NCBI GenBank assembly: GCA_035266845.1
Contig: DATFMP010000099.1
Span: 1 to 14,524, forward strand
Source: DATFMP01 sp035266845
GTDB lineage: Bacteria; SAR324; JACQKK01
Direction of reading: 5' to 3'
Length of the DNA stretch: 14,524 nt
Shown: positions 1-6,767 of the stretch, piece by piece
Numbering within the stretch: the stretch's first letter is position 1
Layout of the letters: each line of letters starts with the position of its first letter
The notes under the pieces: generated by a model
The model's input: only the letters and a program-made list of their open reading frames with translations
What the model was told of the DNA's origin: nothing
The model's database searches: none
Program-made: the position numbers and the translations under genes

Positions 1-21
1 TTGGTGTGGGCAAATTCGCCC

Positions 22-54
22 GTCGCGCCCCGCGCGGGGCGCGTGGATTGAAAC
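22..54 (+). repeat. CRISPR repeat copy 1 (33 nt)
   Basis: Identical over all 33 positions to the copy at 91-123. It contains an inner perfect palindrome followed by the unpaired GTGGATTGAAAC handle. Confidence 0.93.
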
Positions 55-90
55 TCCACCGCGCTCAGCAGCCCCGGCGTCGCGCTCATG

Positions 91-123
91 GTCGCGCCCC
101 GCGCGGGGCGCGTGGATTGAAAC
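91..123 (+). repeat. CRISPR repeat copy 2 (33 nt), last intact copy
   Basis: Same sequence as copy 1. No further intact repeat follows to the right, so this is the last clear unit of the array. Confidence 0.93.
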
Positions 124-239
124 ATGGATGGCCTTGGAGCAGATGTACCCCCAGCGCGGCTGCCCGCACGATGGTTCCATCGGGAAACTGGACGTAGCGC
201 ATTTCTTAATGCCCCGCAGCCACTCTTGAATCCCGCCTC

Positions 240-280
240 AAAAACAAAAGGCGACGCGGGCTCTTCGCCTCACGTCGCCT
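240..280 (-). terminator. Rho-independent terminator of the tRNA operon
   Basis: On the minus strand AGGCGACG (280-273) pairs perfectly over 8 bp with CGTCGCCT (256-249) around a 16-nt loop. A T-rich tract (TTTTGTTTTT, 249-240) follows immediately. It lies about 50 nt downstream of tRNA-fMet and closes the two-tRNA unit. The stem-plus-T-tract arrangement is the classical intrinsic terminator. Confidence 0.85.
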
Positions 281-328
281 CAGTCACTGCGGGTCGCAAC
301 TCCGGCCCTAAGTCTTTGATCTGCTTAG

Positions 329-402
<74 letters not shown>

Positions 403-429
403 ATCTCAATCGTACTGTGTTGCGAGAGA

Positions 430-506
430 TGGAGCGGGAAACGGGATTCGAACCCGCGACCCTCAGCTTGGAAGGCTGATGCTCTAGCCAACTGAGCTAC
501 TCCCGC
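430..506 (-). tRNA. tRNA-Gly (anticodon TCC)
   Basis: A minus-strand tRNA with anticodon TCC in the loop CTTCCAA. It has a GCGGGAG acceptor stem closing with one G-U pair at 7-66, a discriminator U, and the 3' CCA encoded (430-432). It reads the GGA/GGG glycine codons. It is first in a two-tRNA operon, followed by tRNA-fMet, with a consensus -35 box just upstream. Confidence 0.97.
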
Positions 507-515
507 ATCCTCATC

Positions 516-544
516 AGGGTAGAGAAGCCCTCCCGGCTTGTCAA
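516..544 (-). promoter_or_regulatory. Sigma-70 promoter of the tRNA operon
   Basis: On the minus strand a perfect TTGACA (-35, 544-539) is followed by a 17-nt spacer and TACCCT (-10, 521-516). Transcription would then start only a few bases before tRNA-Gly at 506. The -35 match and spacing are ideal; the -10 matches at three of six bases. Confidence 0.7.
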
Positions 545-617
545 GGCGCACGGTGCGGCCGCCAGACCGCAGCGGTGGCGCCGCGGCACGCAGCCGAAAG
601 CCCGGGGGAGCGGCGGA

Positions 618-1013
618 TCAGTCCGCGCCCGCCTGGCCATCCATCGCTGCGAATTCCTCGGCGGCCACCAGAAAAGCGCCCCGCCCGGCCGGCAGGCCCA
701 GGTACACGGTCGCCTGCAGGAACAGCTCCTTGATCTCCTTGCGCGTAACGCCATTGCCCCGGGCGGCACGGATGTGCAGCCGCAGTTCCTCGTCGCGGTG
801 CAGGGCCAGCAGCATGGCCATCACGATCAGACTGCGCGAGCGGCGGTCCAGGCCCGGGCGCTGCCAGATCTCGCCCCAGGCATGGCGGGTGGCCATCTCC
901 TGGAATTCGGCGTCGAAGGCGTCCGGCCGTGGGCTGAACCGCTGCACGTAAGCGTCGCCCAGCACGGTGCGACGCATTTCCAATCCGCGCTCGAAGCGCT
1001 CCTTCTCGTCCAT
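618..1013 (-). CDS. Carboxymuconolactone decarboxylase (CMD)-family protein
   Basis: A 131-residue, all-helical small protein of the carboxymuconolactone decarboxylase family. The N-terminal part resembles gamma-carboxymuconolactone decarboxylases (ERGLEMRRTVLGDAYVQR, residues 8-25). The core helices with LRLHIRAARGNGVTRKEIKE (about residues 77-96) are the family signature. There is no AhpD-type CxxC pair, so a peroxidase/disulfide role is unlikely and a PcaC-like decarboxylase or related role fits better. No other beta-ketoadipate genes lie nearby, so the substrate is unknown. The ATG at 1013 was chosen because AAGGAGA precedes it at good spacing; a longer reading to 1079 lacks this. It is the last protein gene of the minus-strand block before the tRNA operon. 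Confidence 0.85.
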   Translation of the reverse strand: MDEKERFERGLEMRRTVLGDAYVQRFSPRPDAFDAEFQEMATRHAWGEIWQRPGLDRRSRSLIVMAMLLALHRDEELRLHIRAARGNGVTRKEIKELFLQATVYLGLPAGRGAFLVAAEEFAAMDGQAGAD

Positions 1014-1078
1014 GGGCCTCTCCTTGATGGGCAGAACAACCGACTGCGCGATTGCCGCAGGCCGGGGAGTTCCGCCCA

Positions 1079-1107
1079 CCCATAGCGGGCAGGGGGTGGC
1101 GGGGCAA
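1079..1107 (-). promoter_or_regulatory. Possible promoter for the CMD-family gene
   Basis: On the minus strand TTGCCC (1107-1102), a 17-nt spacer and TATGGG (1084-1079) lie about 65 nt before the ATG at 1013. Each box is only a partial match to consensus, so this is a weak prediction. Confidence 0.3.
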
Positions 1108-1119
1108 GCCGGGCGCCGG

Positions 1120-1848
1120 CTACAGGTTCCAGGCGCCGGACACGACCACGTTGGCGCCGCTCACATAGTCCGCCGCGGGAGAGAGCAGATAGTCCAGCGC
1201 GCCCAGGATATCGCGCGCGGTGCCGGGCCGACCGACCGGGATGGGCGAGCCGGACTCGCCCACGCTGGTTTCCAGGAAGCCCGGCGAGATCAGGTTCACC
1301 GTGATGCCATCGGGCGCCAGCGCCTTGGCGAAGCTGCGCGTGAGCACGTGCACGCCCAGCTTGGCCACGTGGTAGGGCGTGGCGGTCAGCCGGGCCGTCA
1401 CGCGGTCCGCACCCGAATCGCCCACGTTGATCACCCGCGCGCGTCCGGCTTCCCGGGCTCCGGCACGCAGCAGCGGCACGGCGCGCTGGGTGAGATGGAA
1501 CACGGCGCTGCACGTGGCATCCAGCACGGACTGCCACTGCTGTGGCGTCACGTCCAGCAGCGCCGTCTCCGGGTACACGCCCGCGTTGTTGACCAGCAAC
1601 TGCAGCGCGCCCGCCTCGGCGGCCACAGCGTCCATCAGGCGCTCGCGCTGCTCCAGCGAGGCCAGGTCCGCCGCCAGCACCCGGGCCGTGCCGCCCCGCT
1701 GCTCCACGGCCGCGGCGGTCTCGCGGGCGCCGGCCTCGCTGCGATGGTAGTGCAGCAGCAGGTGCGTATCCGGCCCGGCCAGGTGCAGGGCAATCTCGCG
1801 GCCCAGCCCACTGCCGGCGCCTGTGACAAGGCCGGTGCGCCGGCTCAC
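1120..1848 (-). CDS. folM: Short-chain dehydrogenase/reductase, FolM-like (dihydromonapterin/dihydrofolate reductase candidate)
   Basis: A 242-residue classical SDR. The Rossmann motif TGAGSGLG (residues 9-16) binds the cofactor. NNAG (87-90), a Ser near 145 and YHVAK (Tyr159, Lys163) form the usual catalytic set. The ISPG segment after the active site and the C-terminal SGANVVVSG strand are also typical. Many SDRs look like this. The FolM assignment rests on its coupling to folB: the FolB stop overlaps this gene's GTG start as GTGA, with GGGAGGGG just upstream. FolM reduces dihydromonapterin with NADPH, and a pterin reductase fits a gene coupled to dihydroneopterin aldolase. A different SDR substrate remains possible. 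A longer in-frame reading to 1956 would overlap folB heavily and is not favoured. Confidence 0.82.
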   Translation of the reverse strand: MSRRTGLVTGAGSGLGREIALHLAGPDTHLLLHYHRSEAGARETAAAVEQRGGTARVLAADLASLEQRERLMDAVAAEAGALQLLVNNAGVYPETALLDVTPQQWQSVLDATCSAVFHLTQRAVPLLRAGAREAGRARVINVGDSGADRVTARLTATPYHVAKLGVHVLTRSFAKALAPDGITVNLISPGFLETSVGESGSPIPVGRPGTARDILGALDYLLSPAADYVSGANVVVSGAWNL

Positions 1849-2219
1849 GCCCCCTCCCGCGCCACGGTGAGGCTCACGGCGGGCCCGTCGGAATCGTGGA
1901 TGGCCTGGGGCTTGCGGATGTGCAGGCTCACGCGGGCCAGTCCGAAGCGCTCGCAAAGGTGCACGCCCAGGCGCCGCGCCAGGGTCTCCAGCAACTGGAA
2001 GCGCCCCTCCTGCACGAAGGCCCGCGCGGCCTTGGCCACCTGCGAATAGTCCACCGTGCGCTCCAGCGCCTCCGCATCCGCCGCCGCAGCGAAGTCCGCC
2101 GGGAAGGCGATGCTCAGCAACAGCGGCTGCTCGTGCTCGCGCTCAAAGGGCCGCACGCCCACGATGCAGCGCACCTGGAGGTTGTCGATGTGGATGGTCT
2201 CGTCTTCGAAGCGCCACAT
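1845..2219 (-). CDS. folB: Dihydroneopterin aldolase (FolB)
   Basis: A 124-residue protein close to the usual 115-125 of FolB. It converts 7,8-dihydroneopterin to 6-hydroxymethyl-7,8-dihydropterin and glycolaldehyde in folate synthesis, and often also epimerises to dihydromonapterin. The N-terminal IHIDNLQVRCIVGV strand pair, the REHEQP segment with the pterin-binding Glu, the VDYSQVAKAA helix, the FQLLETLARRL helix and the C-terminal IRKPQAI with the catalytic Lys are all recognisable. The ATG at 2219 gives the family's natural start. A GTG at 2264 would add 15 residues with no ribosome site. The end overlaps the downstream SDR start as GTGA, which implies translational coupling. Confidence 0.93.
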   Translation of the reverse strand: MWRFEDETIHIDNLQVRCIVGVRPFEREHEQPLLLSIAFPADFAAAADAEALERTVDYSQVAKAARAFVQEGRFQLLETLARRLGVHLCERFGLARVSLHIRKPQAIHDSDGPAVSLTVAREGA

Positions 2220-2391
2220 GGCTCGCGTCCCCGGGCAGTGCCGGAAGCGCGGCGCCACCGGCACCTGCCGGGACGCGCGCCCAGGTCCTGCCCCGCATCA
2301 TGGCGGCAAGGGGGCGCGGCTGGCAAGCCTCTCCGCGCACGTGCACCGCCGGCACCGATCGGCACACCGCGCAGAGGAACGCAGGCCCGGC

Positions 2392-2826
2392 TCAGCCCCC
2401 GGGACTGTCCGCCCCGATGAAGGCCTGCATGTGGTGCAGATCCTCGGTGAGGTCGTTGACCAGATACTGCAGCACGTTGCGGATGGAGAGGATGCCCGCC
2501 ACGGACACGCCGTCCTCGGAGATGGGCAGGTGGCGGATGTGCTTGTCCAGCATCAGCGAGAGCACCTCGCGCACCGGCACGTTGGCCGCGACCTGGATCA
2601 CCGGCGCCGTCATCACGTCGCGCACCGCGGTCGTCTTGGCATCCAGGCCCTTGTGCACCACCTTGAGCATCACGTCGCGCTCGGTGAAGATGCCCACCAG
2701 TGCGTCGTTCTCCACCACGGCCACGGCGCCGACCCGGGCAGGCAACGACGCCTCGATCGCCTGCATCACAGTGGCGTCCGGAGAGACGCAGATGGGGGGA
2801 ACGTGAGCGATCTGGAGCAGGTTCAT
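2392..2826 (-). CDS. CBS-domain pair protein
   Basis: A 144-residue cytosolic protein made almost entirely of two CBS domains (about residues 4-60 and 68-127). The first contains VGIFTERDVMLKVV, the second VRDVMTAPVIQVAANVPVRE and HLPISEDGVSVAGILSIRNV. Tandem CBS pairs form a Bateman module that usually binds adenosine nucleotides and senses energy state. No enzymatic or transport domain is attached, so it probably acts as a stand-alone sensor or partner. The start at 2826 was chosen because AAGGGAGG sits 6-8 nt upstream. It lies 210 nt downstream of the DUF697-like gene and 172 nt upstream of folB. Confidence 0.92.
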   Translation of the reverse strand: MNLLQIAHVPPICVSPDATVMQAIEASLPARVGAVAVVENDALVGIFTERDVMLKVVHKGLDAKTTAVRDVMTAPVIQVAANVPVREVLSLMLDKHIRHLPISEDGVSVAGILSIRNVLQYLVNDLTEDLHHMQAFIGADSPGG

Positions 2827-2971
2827 CGAGGCCTCCCTTGGCGCAAGCATGAACCGCAAGCGAAGGGTACGCGGAACCGATCTGTTGGGCGGGGATGCCG
2901 GCCAGCCTGACGGTGCCGCCGCCGTCCTCCGCTTGAGGCGACGAGGGTTCAGGCAAGGCCCAATCTGTCAC

Positions 2972-3002
2972 ATTCCCGCCGGAATTTCCATCCCCGTGGA
3001 AA
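2972..3002. other. Two adjacent short hairpins between the DUF697-like gene and the CBS gene
   Basis: ATTCC (2972-2976) pairs with GGAAT (2981-2985), and TTTCCA (2985-2990) pairs with TGGAAA (2997-3002). Both stems are perfect and side by side, 35 nt after the DUF697-like stop codon. There is no T tract. They could stabilise an mRNA end, act as a factor-dependent terminator, or form an operator for the CBS gene. Confidence 0.35.
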
Positions 3003-3036
3003 CGTCGCCCATTGCGGCGTGCCCGCGCATCGATGC

Positions 3037-3711
3037 TCAGATGGTGGCCAGCACCTCGTCGCGCTTGTGGTGGTACTCCTGCTCCGTGATGACGGCACGG
3101 GCGCGCAGCTCGTCCAGGTGGCGCAGGGTGGATTCCACGTCGCTGCGGCGCAGGGAATCGGCCTCGTGGCGCGTGTGCGTGGTGGCGGTGTGCTCGAAGA
3201 GCCGGCGCAGCTCCTCCGGCGGAGACTCCAGGCCCGAGGCATAGTAGACGTGCGCCACGCGGCCCAGGGCGTAGGTGGCCCCGTAGATGCGGGAGAGGAA
3301 GGGCAGCGGCCCCACCAGCGGCAGTAGCCGGAATACCTGGCGCAGCACCAGCCCGCCGCCCAGCGCCGCACCCAGCTCCCACAGCGCCTGGCGGCCGGAC
3401 TTGTCGTAGCCGTGCACGCGCGCCACGGCGCGCACCATCGCCGCCTGCACCGGAAGCTCCAGGAAGGGCACGGGGGTGGCGGCCATAGCCATGGCGGCCA
3501 TGGAGGAGAGGCCGACGATCTGCTCCACGCGCTCGCGGCGCTCGGCCTCGGATAGGTCCGCGAAGCCGCCGCGCAGCAGGCGCCGCAGCGTGTCCTCGAA
3601 GTCGTGCAGCAGGGCTTCGCGCAGGAGGGGCCGCAGGTGGGCCTGCCCCCAGTCCTTCAGGCGCCCCAGCCGCGAAACACCGCGCCGATCTCCCGAGCCA
3701 TCCGTGCGCAT
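3037..3711 (-). CDS. DUF697/YcjF-like membrane protein with SHOCT-like C-terminus
   Basis: A 224-residue protein. Residues about 65-100 (VGLSSMAAMAMAATPVPFLE, then LPVQAAMVRAVARVHGY) and a hydrophobic stretch at about 113-157 match the DUF697 fold, often found C-terminal to Era-like GTPases or as YcjF. No GTPase domain is attached here. Residues 197-221 (LRHLDELRARAVITEQEYHH and onward) match the short C-terminal SHOCT oligomerisation motif, where GxIT is followed by EEF/EEY. It probably peripherally or integrally binds the inner membrane; function is unknown. The ATG at 3711 has GGTGGAGG just upstream but lies inside glnE, giving a 55-nt overlap. A GTG at 3678 is an alternative. The overlap implies expression with glnE. 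Confidence 0.8.
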   Translation of the reverse strand: MRTDGSGDRRGVSRLGRLKDWGQAHLRPLLREALLHDFEDTLRRLLRGGFADLSEAERRERVEQIVGLSSMAAMAMAATPVPFLELPVQAAMVRAVARVHGYDKSGRQALWELGAALGGGLVLRQVFRLLPLVGPLPFLSRIYGATYALGRVAHVYYASGLESPPEELRRLFEHTATTHTRHEADSLRRSDVESTLRHLDELRARAVITEQEYHHKRDEVLATI

Positions 3712-6656
3712 AGGGCCTCCACCTCGTCGAACCGCCAGCGCCCCCCGATGGCGGCCAACCGCTCGCAGTGCTCCGGGCGCAACTCATGGCGCTCGTCGCT
3801 CTCGTGGAAGCTCAGGCGCTCATCGAGCGCACTGATGTCCCGGTAGGCCGCATGCAGCCGTTCCATGATCTCATGGGGCGGCGGGGGCGTCCAGTCGGCC
3901 CCCGGCGCGCGGCGGGCACACAGGAAGTGCGCCTGGGCCAGGAACTCGTAGCCGATCAGCCCGCCCACGGCGAACTTGAGCGCCACGGCAGGGCCGGCCG
4001 CGCGACGGCTGCGTTCGTTCTGCTCCACCAGCCGCCCCAGCATCTGCCACACCTGCCGCGCCACCTCGGCATCGGGCAGGGCACGCTGCTGCCAGGTCTC
4101 CGCGATCAGGCCGGTCAGGTCGCGGGCCAGCGCGGCATCTCCGCAGACGGGACGGATGCGCGTGAAGGCCTGGTAGTTCCACACGTCCACACCTGCGCTC
4201 TCCCCCGGCGCCAGGTAGTTGCGGTAGGCCGCCAGGCTGGGCACGAGCACGCCCTTGTTGCCGAAGGGCCGCAGGCGGTGATCCAGCACATAGAGCCGCC
4301 CGAACTGCGTCTGGGACGTGAGCAGCGCGCCGATCTTCTGCGCCAGCTTGGTGTAGAACTCGTTGTGGGTGCGGCCGGCGCTGGTGACGCCCTCGTCGCG
4401 GTACACGAACACCAGATCCAGATCCGAGCCGAAGCGCATCTCGCGGCTGCCCAGCTTGCCCATGGCCAGCACGGTAAAGCCTTCCACGCGCCCGGCCTCC
4501 GCGCCGGCGGGCACGCCCAGGCGCTCGCACATCAGGCGCCAGGCGAAGTCCGTGCAGGCGCGCACGGTGGCGTCCGCCAAGTCGCTCAGCAGCGGCTGGT
4601 GCGCGCCGTAGCCCTCGTCGTTCAGGTACACCGTGAGCGTGCGGATGAACCCCTGGGCCTTGGCGCGCTGCAGCTCCAGCAGGAACTCCTCCTCGTCCGG
4701 TGCCTTGGCGGCGATGTCGCCCAGCAGGCCCGTGATGTTGCGCCAGTCCTCGCCCAGGGCGAAGAACGACTCCAGGAACTCCGGGTGGCGCATCAGCATG
4801 TCGGCGTGGTGCCCACCCTCGGCGAAGATGTGACTCACCCAGGGCACTACCGGCGGGTGCGCCTCTATGAGCCCATAGATGGCGTTGCGTGTGCCGATCT
4901 GCTCGATGAAGTCCAGCCAGCGCGGGAAGGCCGCCTGCGTGCCCTGGCGATACACCTCCGGGCGCCCGAGCAGCTTGGCCAGCTTGAATACGCAGCGCTC
5001 GCCCAGCCGCGTGTCCATCATGTGCCCGAACAGGCCGTCCAGCCGCTCCAGCACGGGCTCCTGCTCGCCCGGCGGCAGGTGCTCGCGCACGGCACTGCGC
5101 CAAGCCTCCGTATCCGGGAAGCCCTGCTCGCCTAGCCCGGCGAAGAGCTGGCGGAAGCGCTCTTCCGTGCGGCTGCGCGCCGCTTCCAGCGCCGCCTCGA
5201 CCGCTGGCTGGCGCGCCGCGAAGCCGGGGGCGAAGTCGTGCAGGATGCGGGTGCGCTCCGCGGGCGCCTCGGGCAGGTCGTGGGTCTGCGCCTCGGCCAC
5301 CATCTGGATGCGGTTCTCCACGCCGCGCAGCAGCCAGTAGTCCGCCCGTACGCTATCGCCCTCTTCCGGCGCCAGCACGCCGGCCTGCACCAGCCGTTCG
5401 ATCGCGGCCTCGTGGCCCGTCACCTGAATCTCGGGGCGCTTGCCGCCATAGAGCAACTGCAGCGCCTGCACGAGAAACTCGTTCTCGCGGATGCCCCCGC
5501 GCCCCAGCTTGAGGTTGCGGTCCAGCGCACTGCGGTGAATGCGGTCGATATCGTGCTTGACCAGCGCCACGCCCTCCAACGCGCTGTAATCCAGATAGCG
5601 GCGGTAGACGAACGGGCGGATCATCGCCCCAAAGCGCTGAGCCAGGGACTCCGGCCCTGCCACCATGCGCGCCTTGAGCATGGCGGTGCGTTCCCACTCG
5701 CGGCCCTGCTCCAGGTAGTACTGCTCCATGAAGGCCACGTTGGGCGCCAGGAAGCCTCCCTTGCCGTTAGGCCGCAGGTCACAATCCACCCGGAAGGCGA
5801 AGCCGTCCGCCTGGGGCGTGGAGAGCAGCCGCACCGCCTGCCGGGCCGCGCGATTGTGGAAGTCGAAGCCGGTGCCGTTGCCGGCTGGGGCCTGCGCGGC
5901 GCGCTCGGCCAGCGCCGCCCAGTGGGCCCAGGCCGCTGCCTCGCCTTCGGCGGAGGGCTCCAGCGGCGGCGGCGTCAGCCCCTCAAGCTGGCGGCAAGGG
6001 CCGTCGTCGCCTTCCTGCACGAAGATCAGGTCGATGTCCGAGGCATAGTTCAGCTCGCGCCCGCCCAGCTTGCCCATCCCCACCACCCCGGCCCAGGCGG
6101 GTCCGCCGCGTTTGCGGAAGGGCAGGCCCTGCCGGGCTGCCTGCTGGGCAAAGGCATAGCCGTGGGCCAAGCGCACGAGGCCATCCGCCAGATCGCTGAT
6201 GCGCCGGCAGGTGACGCGGGGCGGCTGCAGCCCCAGCAGCTCGCGGGCCGTGAGGCGCAGGTAGTTGGCGTACTTCCAGCGCCGCAAGGCCGACATCAAC
6301 GCCATCTCGTCCAGCGTCGCCACGCTGGATGGCTCGGCGTAGGCGCTCCAGGGCAGCAGGCCGTCGTCGCCCTCCAGTCCGGCCAGGGCGCCCTCCGCCA
6401 GCAACTCCGGGCGACCCGCCAGCAGGCGCAGCAGGAACGGCGCCACATAGGCCAGGCGCACGAGGGCCTCGGCCACGCGCGGCTCGCCCAGCACGGCGGG
6501 CGCGACCTTGGCATCGCCCATGCGCTCCAGCAGGTGCAAGAGACCCTGCACGGCGTCCGGGGGCGTGTCCAGCGCCACCAAGCCCTGCTCCAGCACGCGG
6601 GCGGCGGCGGCGGGCACGGCGAAGGTCTGTTCCCAGTGCGGTAGCTCGGCAGTCAT
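3657..6656 (-). CDS. glnE: Bifunctional glutamine synthetase adenylyltransferase / adenylyl-removing enzyme
   Basis: A 999-residue protein, slightly longer than the roughly 950 usual for proteobacterial GlnE. It adds AMP to, or phosphorolytically removes it from, a tyrosine of glutamine synthetase in response to PII and glutamine. The two nucleotidyltransferase halves are clear: GMGKLGGRELNYASDIDLIF at 193-212 (adenylyl-removing domain, Asp207/Asp209) and AMGKLGSREMRFGSDLDLVF at 731-750 (adenylyltransferase domain, Asp745/Asp747). Downstream LRP(N/F)G motifs occur in each half, and NLKLGRGGIRENEFLVQALQ (381-400) is a hallmark of the family. Both active sites appear intact. It follows gshA by 111 nt on the same strand and overlaps the next gene by 55 nt. 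No strong ribosome site precedes the ATG. Confidence 0.97.
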   Translation of the reverse strand: MTAELPHWEQTFAVPAAAARVLEQGLVALDTPPDAVQGLLHLLERMGDAKVAPAVLGEPRVAEALVRLAYVAPFLLRLLAGRPELLAEGALAGLEGDDGLLPWSAYAEPSSVATLDEMALMSALRRWKYANYLRLTARELLGLQPPRVTCRRISDLADGLVRLAHGYAFAQQAARQGLPFRKRGGPAWAGVVGMGKLGGRELNYASDIDLIFVQEGDDGPCRQLEGLTPPPLEPSAEGEAAAWAHWAALAERAAQAPAGNGTGFDFHNRAARQAVRLLSTPQADGFAFRVDCDLRPNGKGGFLAPNVAFMEQYYLEQGREWERTAMLKARMVAGPESLAQRFGAMIRPFVYRRYLDYSALEGVALVKHDIDRIHRSALDRNLKLGRGGIRENEFLVQALQLLYGGKRPEIQVTGHEAAIERLVQAGVLAPEEGDSVRADYWLLRGVENRIQMVAEAQTHDLPEAPAERTRILHDFAPGFAARQPAVEAALEAARSRTEERFRQLFAGLGEQGFPDTEAWRSAVREHLPPGEQEPVLERLDGLFGHMMDTRLGERCVFKLAKLLGRPEVYRQGTQAAFPRWLDFIEQIGTRNAIYGLIEAHPPVVPWVSHIFAEGGHHADMLMRHPEFLESFFALGEDWRNITGLLGDIAAKAPDEEEFLLELQRAKAQGFIRTLTVYLNDEGYGAHQPLLSDLADATVRACTDFAWRLMCERLGVPAGAEAGRVEGFTVLAMGKLGSREMRFGSDLDLVFVYRDEGVTSAGRTHNEFYTKLAQKIGALLTSQTQFGRLYVLDHRLRPFGNKGVLVPSLAAYRNYLAPGESAGVDVWNYQAFTRIRPVCGDAALARDLTGLIAETWQQRALPDAEVARQVWQMLGRLVEQNERSRRAAGPAVALKFAVGGLIGYEFLAQAHFLCARRAPGADWTPPPPHEIMERLHAAYRDISALDERLSFHESDERHELRPEHCERLAAIGGRWRFDEVEALCARMAREIGAVFRGWGA

Positions 6657-6741
6657 CGGCAGGGCGGGAGCGGCGATGGAATGCGACGGCGCTGCGGGGC
6701 GCCATGGACTGGCGGGCGGACTCGCCGGCGCACGGGGCCTG

Positions 6742-6758
6742 GCGGCTTTGCGAGCCGC
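6742..6758 (-). other. Hairpin in the gshA-glnE intergenic region
   Basis: GCGGCT pairs perfectly with AGCCGC around a 5-nt loop, 9 nt past the gshA stop codon. There is no T tract, so it is not a classical terminator. It could be an mRNA-stabilising or partial attenuating structure between gshA and glnE. Confidence 0.35.
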
Positions 6759-6767
6759 ACGAGCGCC

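Larger units (their letters stand above)
1..123 (+). CRISPR. Terminal part of a type I-C-like CRISPR array
   Basis: Two identical 33-nt repeats lie at 22-54 and 91-123, separated by a 36-nt spacer (55-90). Positions 1-21 are the end of another spacer, so the array continues off the left edge. Each repeat starts GTCGCGCCCC and ends GTGGATTGAAAC. The ATTGAAAC end is the typical type I crRNA 5' handle, and this repeat style with 34-36-nt spacers is characteristic of subtype I-C. Repeat positions 3-22 form a perfect 20-nt palindrome, giving a strong Cas5/Cas6-type hairpin. With the handle pointing right, transcription runs rightward and this is the leader-distal, oldest end. No cas gene is in view, so the subtype rests on the repeat alone. 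Confidence 0.93.

Noticed and set aside
86..202. 38-codon minus-strand reading beginning MRYVQFPDGTIVRA
   Set aside because: It reads into the CRISPR repeat, is very short, and has only a weak upstream AAGAA. It might be a remnant but cannot be supported as a gene.
124..328. tRNA-associated attachment site next to the CRISPR array
   Set aside because: No duplicate of the tRNA-fMet or tRNA-Gly 3' end was seen within the window, so an integration site cannot be claimed.
3768..5135. Long plus-strand readings opposite glnE
   Set aside because: They are His/Gln/Ala/Arg-rich shadows of the glnE frame with no domain.
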